Shown one piece after another: positions 57,565-64,000 of a DNA stretch of 64,000 nucleotides; positions within the stretch are counted from its first letter, which is position 1; each line of letters opens with the position of its first letter. The stretch comes from JAEZBP01 sp963832725. Its GTDB lineage: Bacteria > Myxococcota_A > Polyangia > Polyangiales > Sandaracinaceae. Made by a program: the position numbers and the translations under genes. The stretch spans positions 62,001 through 126,000 of the forward strand of contig CAWHVG010000002.1 of the NCBI GenBank assembly GCA_963832725.1. Reading direction: 5' to 3'. The notes beneath the pieces were generated by a model, which did no database searches, was not told where the DNA came from, and was given only the letters and a program-made list of their open reading frames with translations.

Positions 57565-58128
57565 ATGGAACGACGCGGAACTTGGATGTGGACGGTCGGC
57601 GCACTGGCGCTCGTGGCGAGCTCGCTCGTCGCCGCGTGCGGCGGGAGCTGCCCGGAGTGCAACTGCCCGGTGTGCCCGCAGGTGGCCGCGACGCCGCCTC
57701 CGCAGCAGACGCCGCCGCCGCAGCAGCAGGCGACCGGCCCGTGCACCGAGGAGTGGGTGCACATGCCCGTCCTGATCAACTTCCCGACCGGCGGGAACGA
57801 GCTCGACGCGCAGAACCGCGCGATCCTGTCCGAGGTCGTGCGCACCGCGCAGAGCCGCCAGGACATCCGGCGCGTTCGGGTCGAGGGACACACCGACACC
57901 TGTGGCAACGAGGTCAACAACATGGGCCTCTCGGAGCAGCGCGCGCAGACGGTCGCCACCGCGCTCGTCGAGCTCGGGGTGCCCCAGGCGATGCTCGAGA
58001 CGGTGGGCTACGGCTCGACCCAGCCGCGCGCCAACGAGTCGTGCACGCAGCGGGCCCAGCATCAGCAGGAGCTGAGCCGCCAGACCAACCGTCGCGTGGA
58101 GTTCAGCATCCTGGTCTGCCACGAGTGA
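57565..58128 (+). CDS. OmpA-like lipoprotein (copy 2)
   Basis: A 187-residue paralogue of the protein at 22641-23162. Lipobox 'SSLVAAC' (Cys ~27) is followed by an extra cluster 'GGSCPECNCPVCPQ' not found in copy 1, then a Pro/Gln linker. The OmpA domain is nearly the same as copy 1: 'INFPTGGNELDAQNRAILSEVVRTAQSRQDIRRVRVEGHTDTCGNE' and 'TVGYGSTQPRANESCT', ending 'NRRVEFSILVCHE'. It probably also binds peptidoglycan and ties it to the outer membrane. The ATG at 57565 has GGAGAGGAA upstream. Confidence 0.9.
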   Translation: MERRGTWMWTVGALALVASSLVAACGGSCPECNCPVCPQVAATPPPQQTPPPQQQATGPCTEEWVHMPVLINFPTGGNELDAQNRAILSEVVRTAQSRQDIRRVRVEGHTDTCGNEVNNMGLSEQRAQTVATALVELGVPQAMLETVGYGSTQPRANESCTQRAQHQQELSRQTNRRVEFSILVCHE

Positions 58129-58132
58129 GAGG

Positions 58133-58151
58133 AGCCGCCCTCGCGGCGGCT
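58133..58151 (+). terminator. candidate terminator after OmpA-like copy 2
   Basis: AGCCGCC (58133-58139) pairs with GGCGGCT (58145-58151), followed by TCGAGAGCGTTTCG. It begins just after the stop codon. The T-run is poor, so this is only a candidate. Confidence 0.35.
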
Positions 58152-58372
58152 TCGAGAGCGTTTCGGGTCTCCGATGAGCCCGTCGAGGAAGCCGCCCGCG
58201 TTCGCGCCGGCGGCTTCGTCGATCGTGGGAGCTCGTGCCAGCCGAGACGCTCGGCATCCCATCGGCGCTCGAGGCCGGATGTGCGCGCTAGCGGCCGCGC
58301 GAGTGGCCGTTCGTTCCTGGAGAGATCGGGCTCGCGTGTGCGCGCTCTGTCGCCCCGACAGCCTGACCGTCG

Positions 58373-61300
58373 TCAATCCGCGTCGGCGTCGAGGAGGGTC
58401 ATCAGCGTCTCGGAGTCCAGCCGGACATTCGCGTCGGACCCCTCGAGCAACCCCTCCGCCAGGCTGCGCTTTTCGGCGTGGAGCGCCAGCACCCGCTGCT
58501 CGATCGTGCCCTGCGCGATCAAGCGGATGACCGTCACCGGTTTGCGCTGGCCGATCCGGTGTGCGCGGTCGCTGGCCTGATCCTCCGCCGCCGGGTTCCA
58601 CCACGGATCGAGGTGGATCACCGTGTCCGCCGCCGTCAGGTTCAGCCCCGTCCCGCCCGCCTTGAGCGAGATCAGGAAGACGGGCGCCTCGCCGCCCTGG
58701 AACTCCTCCACCAGCGCGGCGCGGTCGGCGGCTTTCGTCGCGCCGTCCAGGTAGGGCGCCTCCACGCCGCGCCGCCGCAGCGCTTCGCGCACCAGCGCGA
58801 GGTGGCTCGTGAACTGACTGAAGACCAGCGCCCGGCGGCCCTCTCCGCGCAAGTCGTCGAGGAGCTCCATCAGCACGCCGCAGCTTCGCCGAAGGCGCCT
58901 CTCGGAGGGTGTCGTCGACGAGGCCGGGGTGGCACGCCAGCCGCCGGAGCCGGGTCAGCGCGGCCAGCACGGTGAAGCGCGCGGCGGGATCGCTCGCGTC
59001 CTCCAAGCACGCGCTGAGCGCCTCTCTGCGCTCGAGCTCGTAGCGCGCCATCTCCTCGGTCGAGAGCTCGACCGGGAGGACCACCTCCGTTCGCGGGGGT
59101 AGATCGGTCGCCACCTGCGCTTTGGTCCGCCGAAGCAGGAAGGGCGCGACCAGGTTGCGCAACGCCCCACGCCGTTCGGCGTTCCCGTCTTGCTCGATGG
59201 GATCGGCGAAGCGCCGCCGGAAGCGGGTCCAGCCGCCGAGCAGCCCCGGGACCAGGATCCCGAAGAGCGACCAGAGCTCACCGAGGTGGTTCTCGAGCGG
59301 CGTCCCCGTCAACCCGAGGCGAAACCCGGCGGGCAGCTCCGCCGCCGCCTTGGCCCGCTGGGTCTTCGGGTTCTTGAGCGCGTGGGCCTCGTCGAAGACG
59401 ATCGTCCCCCAGCGGGTCTTCGCGAGCTCTGCCGCGTCGCGGGTCATCAGCTCGTAGCTCGTCACCAGCACCGTGCCGGGGCGCATCTTCGAGAGGGCCG
59501 CCTCGCGCTCCGGGCCGCGATAGATGCGCACATCGAGCGAAGGCGCGAAGCGCGCCGCCTCGTCGCGCCAGTTGTAGGCGAGCGAGGTCGGCGCCACCAC
59601 CAAGGCCGGGCCCTCCTTCTTGCGCGCCAAGAGGAGCGCCAGCGCCTGCACGGTCTTGCCGAGCCCCATCTCGTCCGCCAGGCAGGCGCCGCGGGCCCAG
59701 GCGGAGAGTCGCGCCAGCCAACGTACGCCATCGAGCTGGTAGGGACGCAGCGTCGCCCGGAGCCCGCGCGGTTTGCGCGGTGTGCTCTCGTTGGCCTGGC
59801 GGATTCCGCTCGGCCTGCTGGCGCCAGCGGCGGTCGGGCTCGAGCGCGTCACCCAGTATCCGCGCGACGGTGACGGTCCCCTCGGGACGCACCCGGATTC
59901 TCGCCGCCCTCCATCGAGGAGACATCAGCCAGCGCGCCGATTTGTGCTCGCAGCTCGTCCGAGATCCGCGCGAACAGGCCGTCGCCGACCCGCACGTAGC
60001 GCTGCTGCCGCTCGACCGCGCGGCGGATCGCCGCCAGCTCGACCTGCGCCTCGTCGATCCTCGCGTTGCCCGCGAGGACGAACCAGTCCTCCGCGCTCCT
60101 CGTCTGCACGCGGAGCGACGCGAGCGGCCCGGCGACGCGCAGCGACTTGCCCGCCGGCCATTCGAGCACCAGCGCCGAGCCGGCCTCTCGCGCGCGCTCC
60201 AGCAGGTCGAGGGCGAGCTCGGTCTCGGCGATCAGGAAGCGGTCGGAGGCGAGCGCCCGCGCTTCGTTCAGCCGCAGCGCTTCGGTCCATCGCTCCGCCG
60301 TGGCCGCCTCGGCGGTGAGGTCGCGCCGAGTGCTCCGGCGCGCGCCTCCCTCGCGACCGACCAGGTGCACCGGCCCGACGCCGGGCGGGAAGCGTTGCCC
60401 GTCTCCGAGCGGGCTCACCTGCAAGCGCACCTCGAGCTGCCCGTCGCCGTGCAGCGAGAGCGCGAGGTGGAGCTCCGAGCGCGGCGGCACCGGCTCCCCC
60501 GCGAGCTCCTCCGGCAGGCGGAGGCCCACGCCCGGCGGAAGCTTGGTGAGGATGGCCATGAGCGGCTCGTCAGCCTCCCGAGGGAAGCTCGCGGGCTTCC
60601 GAGCCAGCGATCGCAGCACGCTCACCATCGTCTCGGGGAGCACCGCGAGGTCCAGCGTTCCCCGCTCCACGTCGAGGTGGGGCAGGACGTGGCCGACCAG
60701 GAGATTCAGCGCCTCTGCCGGCTCCATCGCGCGGCCCGCCAATCGCAAGCGGAGGCGGCGCTCGCCCTCCCCGGTCAGCTCGAGCTCGGCGTGCGTGGCG
60801 CGGACCCGCAGCGCCTGCTTCGGCTCGTCCTCGAGCACCACGCGCGGGTGCCCGACGAGCGCTTCGAGCGCGAGCCCGTCGTTCCCTCGCTGGAGGCCCT
60901 GAACGACGCGTTCGTCCAGCGGATTGAGGTCACTGCGGGCCGCCACGTCCTGCGGTCCGATGCGGCGCCCGCGGCTCCATCCACGCTTGCCGCGCCGTTG
61001 AAGGGCCGGATGCACCGTGAGCCCTACTCCGACGAGCCCGACACGCCAGATGAGGCGCTCCTCGGGCTCCTCCCGCTTCGTGTCCGCCTCGGCGACCAGC
61101 TGCCCGAGCTCGGCGAGGAGCCTCGGCCAGCGCGGGCGAGAGGCGATCTCCCGGAGCGGACCATGAAGCGGATGCTCTGGATCGTAGAGGATATCCAGCC
61201 ACCACTCGGCCAGCGCGCGCTCCCACGCTCGCTGGTCGATCCCGCCGAGCTCGCAGCGCACGGCCGGGGCGGCGCCCCGGCGCTCGAAGAGCGACAGCTC

Positions 61301-62080
61301 CACCTCACACGTGCCCCCCCAACGGGTCGGGACATCGGCCGTCATCGCCTCGGCCTCTTCGTCCACCCAGAGCTTCGTGCCCTCGGGGAACACCGGGCGC
61401 GGCGGGGGTGCGTCGTCGGCGTCGTCGGCCGGTCCGCGGAGCGCCCGCAGCGCGTCCGCGAGCTCGGCCAGCGGGTCCTCCAGCGGGCCGCTCCACCGTT
61501 CACGCCGGCGGGCCGCGAGCTCGCGCCTCGCGAGCGCGTAGGCGAGGTATCCGCGCAGCGCGCGCTGCACCGACGTGGTGCGCAAGCGGCGGTCGCCGCG
61601 CCCTCGGAGCAGCGCACCGATGGTCCCGGCTGCGTGGCGCAGCAGGATGGTCTCGGCCCGCCAGTCGTACGCGCCCCCGCTCTTCACGAAGGGTTGCAGC
61701 TCGCTCAGCGGCTGCGACTCCAAGCGCTCGAGGCCGTGCTCGCCGATCCATTCGATCAGCTTCGTCCAGCTGCTCGGCGGCTCGACCATCTCGAGCGCCT
61801 CCGGGCTCCACGCCTGCGGGCGGGCTCTGGTGAACGCGCGACCGAGCGCGTCCGTCACCTGGGTCCTCGATCGCGGCGGCCAACCCTCGAAGCGTTCTTG
61901 GGCGTGCCGGCTGAGCAGCACGGAATCGACCGACGTGGGAGGCGGCGAGAGCTCGAGGCAGAGCTCTCTCGCCTGCGGGTCGTCGCAGGCCTCGAGGACC
62001 GTCCGCCAAGGGGCCGAGAGGGCGCGGCGGCCGACCCGCTCTGCCAGGTCGACGTAGACGAGGGTGAGGGCGTTCGCCAT
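58373..62080 (-). CDS. SNF2-family helicase (three frameshifts)
   Basis: The N-terminal ~720 residues are an unrecognised region, 'MANALTLVYVDLAERVGRRAL' onward, as in several bacterial SNF2 proteins. The SNF2 ATPase core follows: 'LRPYQLDGVRWLARLSAWARGACLADEMGLGKTVQ' (Walker A), 'TIVFDEAHALKNPKTQ' (DEAH), 'LTGTPLENHLGELWSLF', then 'ALVFSQFTSHL' and 'ASDRAHRIGQRKPVTVIRLI' (helicase motifs V-VI). Breaks: extra bases near 59899, 59811 and 58878. After repair the protein is ~1235 residues. It should remodel DNA-protein complexes using ATP. The start ATG at 62080 has no strong ribosome-binding site. Confidence 0.9.
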
Positions 62081-62312
62081 GGCCGCGCATTGTCTCCGAG
62101 AACACCGCTTCGGCAAGCCGCGTTTCGCGCTCCGAGACGCCGGCCGGGAGCGTGCGAGTCGGGCTACCCGAGCGGGATTGGGGAGGCTGGAGACGGAGGC
62201 GCCGCCATGGGAGCCGCTGCCGACCTCGCTCGGACATGCTCCGCGGTCTGCTCGCGTGCGTCCCGCGGACTTGGCGGCGAGGGCTGCGCCGCGTTACTTT
62301 GGCTCGTTCGCC

Positions 62313-63679
62313 GTGTGGACCGCCCGCGCCAGCTCCCCTGCTCGGGTGGCGGCGCCGGAAGGTGCGCCGCCGGAGGGGCTCCTGCGTCGGCTGGCGCGCG
62401 CGATCGTGGCGATCGTGGCGATGAGCGCGCTCGGCTACGGCGCGTGGGCGCTCTCGCGTTTCGAGCAGCGCCCGCTCGAGCTGGAGGGCGTGCGCGTTCC
62501 CGCCGGCGATCCCGAGCCCTTCGTCCGCGCGCTCGGCCGCGACTGGTACGACACCGAGGTCACCCTCGACGCGGGCTCACGGATGCTGCGCGCCACACGG
62601 CGCTCGATGGGTGCTCGGCTCGACGTGGACGGAGCGGTGCGCGGCATCCGAGCCGCTCGCGGCGCGGCGCCGATTCTGGGAGCGCGTGTGGGCGATGGCC
62701 AGCGGCGCCGACGGGCACTTTCGATTCCGGCGCTCCGTGCGCGAGGAGGACGCCCGCGCCTTCGCCGAGTCCCTCCGCCGCAGCGCCTCGATCGAGCCCG
62801 AGGCCGTCCGCCGCGATGGAACCGGCGGCCGCGCGGGCCTGAGCGTCGACCGGCTCGGCGCGGCGAGCGCCATCACCGACGCGCTGCGATCCGACGCGCT
62901 CTTCGTTCGCTTGCCGGTGCATCGCATCGAGGCGCCCCACCAGGTGATCCGCGACGCGCGCACCGCGCGCTTCACCGAGGTCGTGTCCGACTACGAGACC
63001 CGCTACGGCTCGGCGGGCGATCTCCTGGGGGCGCGCCAACAACATCGTGCTCGCCGCCCGCGCGCTCGACGGCCGCCTGCTCGAGCCGGGCGCGGAGCTC
63101 TCGTTCAACGAGTTGGTCGGTGAGCGCACCTTCGAGCGGGGGTTCTCGCCCGCCGTCGAGCTGACCGGCGGCGGCCGCCGCACCCAAGGCATCGGCGGCG
63201 GCATCTGCCAGGTCGCGGCCACGCTCCACGCGGCGGCGTTCTTCGCCGGCTTCGACATCCTCGAGCAGCATCCCCACACGCGCACCTCGAGCTACGTGCC
63301 CACCGGCCTCGACGCGGCGGTGAGCTGGCCGAACAAGGACATCCGCATCCGCAACACGCTGCCCTATCCGGTGCGGCTGCGGGTCACGGCCTACCGCGGG
63401 AAGCTGCGCGTGGCGCTGATGGGCGAGGCGCCGGCGCCGCGGGTCGAGTGGAGCACGCAGGTCCTCTCCTCGACCCCGCGCGGCACCCAGAGGGTCGTGC
63501 TCCACAACCTCCCCGTCGGGAGCTCCGACGTCCTCGACGAGGGCGAGGACGGAATGACGCTGGAGCGGACGCGGACGGTGTTCTGGCCGGACGGCGCCAT
63601 CACCCAGACCGACCGCCTCCGCTATCCGGTCGTCCACCGGCTGATCCACGTCGGCCCGGGCGGGGCGGGGTCGCCGTGA
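62313..63679 (+). CDS. VanW-family protein (two frameshifts, start uncertain)
   Basis: After an N-terminal hydrophobic helix ('LLRRLARAIVAIVAMSALGYGAWALSRF'), the protein has 'VRVPAGDPEPFVRALGRDWYDTEVTL' and a repeat-like middle. The VanW domain follows: 'GAELSFNELVGERTFERGFSPAVELTGGG', 'QGIGGGICQVAATLHAAAFFAGFDILEQHPHT' and 'DAAVSWPNKDIRIRNTLPYP'. Extra bases near 62646 and around 63017 break the frame. VanW proteins are linked to vancomycin-resistance clusters in some bacteria but are widespread, and their role is not known; no resistance genes are here. A GTG at 62313 is used; ATG 62208 (other frame, good GGAG box) could be the start if one more indel exists. Confidence 0.75.
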
Positions 63680-64000
63680 ACAACCCGCTGCAGGGCATGT
63701 TGGCGGCCACGCGTCGCGGCCTCGGCTCGCTGAAGGTCGTGATGGCCACCGGTCTGTACAAGACCGCGGCCGGCGTGGTCAGCGCGCGCCTCGTCAAGGA
63801 GAACGCCGAGGCGCTGCGCGGCTACCTCACGGTGCACCTCCGCAGCGCCAGGGCCGCGCAGCAAGCGCTGGCCGGCATCGAGGACGCGGTCGAGCACGGC
63901 ACCAGCGAGATGCTCGGTCGCGGGCCGAGCAAGCGCGCCGCGCTCTTCCTCGCCGCCAAGAACGCCATCGAGTACGACCGCCTCTTCGGCGAGTCCGCCA
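63676..64000 (+). CDS. unknown protein, 3' end outside window
   Basis: Starts at a GTG overlapping the VanW stop (GTGA, 63676-63679), so translation is probably coupled. The visible ~108 residues, beginning 'VNNPLQGMLAATRRGLGSLK', are helical and rich in Ala, Lys and Arg, with no signal peptide. 'VVSARLVKENAEALRGYLTVHLRSARAAQQALAG' looks like a coiled-coil. I do not recognise the family. The right end is cut off. Confidence 0.55.
   Translation, partial: MNNPLQGMLAATRRGLGSLKVVMATGLYKTAAGVVSARLVKENAEALRGYLTVHLRSARAAQQALAGIEDAVEHGTSEMLGRGPSKRAALFLAAKNAIEYDRLFGESA

Noticed and set aside
59780..62842. 1020-codon plus-strand frame
   Set aside because: Antisense to the SNF2 helicase N-terminal region; no domain or ribosome-binding site.
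62313..63679. Vancomycin-resistance function for the VanW protein
   Set aside because: No vanHAX or regulatory genes are present; VanW domains are common in bacteria without resistance.

Overview
The window looks like a chromosomal segment of a myxobacterium, probably near Sandaracinaceae/Polyangiales. The evidence is a very high GC content, a surface protein with a MYXO-CTERM tail, many lipoproteins with 'DAG/PDAG' linkers followed by cysteine-rich CDDG/CNG repeats, YXWGXW and OmpA-type lipoproteins, a PAS sensor kinase with its own receiver, and a lone receiver protein. No rRNA, tRNA, CRISPR array, insertion sequence or prophage was seen.

Layout. 1-1050: the end of a DUF434 gene and a small secreted protein, both on the minus strand. 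1323-2798: a sulfatase. 2849-14572 (minus): one branched-chain amino acid operon in the order leader peptide/attenuator, ilvD, ilvB, ilvN, ilvC, leuA, leuC, leuD, cimA, leuB, with most junctions overlapping by 1-4 bases. Its promoter lies back to back with an asnB-pheA pair (14858-18114, plus). 18152-33339: stress, signalling, redox and envelope genes (sensor kinase, phosphotransferase/P-loop kinase, universal stress protein, OmpA-like lipoprotein, four-CBS protein, triple DsbA-like lipoprotein, dienelactone hydrolase, membrane spermidine-synthase-like protein, receiver, outer-membrane protein, carotenoid/retinol-type FAD oxidoreductase, glutathionyl-hydroquinone-reductase-type GST). 33498-54369: mainly cell-surface and unknown lineage-specific proteins with decayed gene fragments between them, plus an SDR, an RNA methyltransferase and an AmmeMemoRadiSam-type radical SAM protein. 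54521-57115: one long gene with the domain order of eukaryotic peroxisomal MFE-2. 57565-64000: an OmpA paralogue, a SNF2 helicase, a VanW protein and a partial unknown gene.

How the genes work together. The long operon carries all enzymes from pyruvate to valine and leucine. With citramalate synthase plus LeuCD/LeuB it also supplies 2-ketobutyrate for isoleucine without threonine deaminase. It is preceded by a 32-residue Leu/Val/Ile-rich leader peptide and an intrinsic terminator, the arrangement of classic translation-coupled attenuation. asnB and pheA add asparagine and phenylalanine synthesis from a divergent promoter.

Caution. About 18 single-base indels (mostly +1) break otherwise intact reading frames, including housekeeping genes (leuA, leuD, ilvB). 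They look like consensus sequencing errors, so these genes are reported as single CDS spanning the break with the approximate break position given. Starts were chosen by ribosome-binding site, overlap with the upstream stop and family N-termini.
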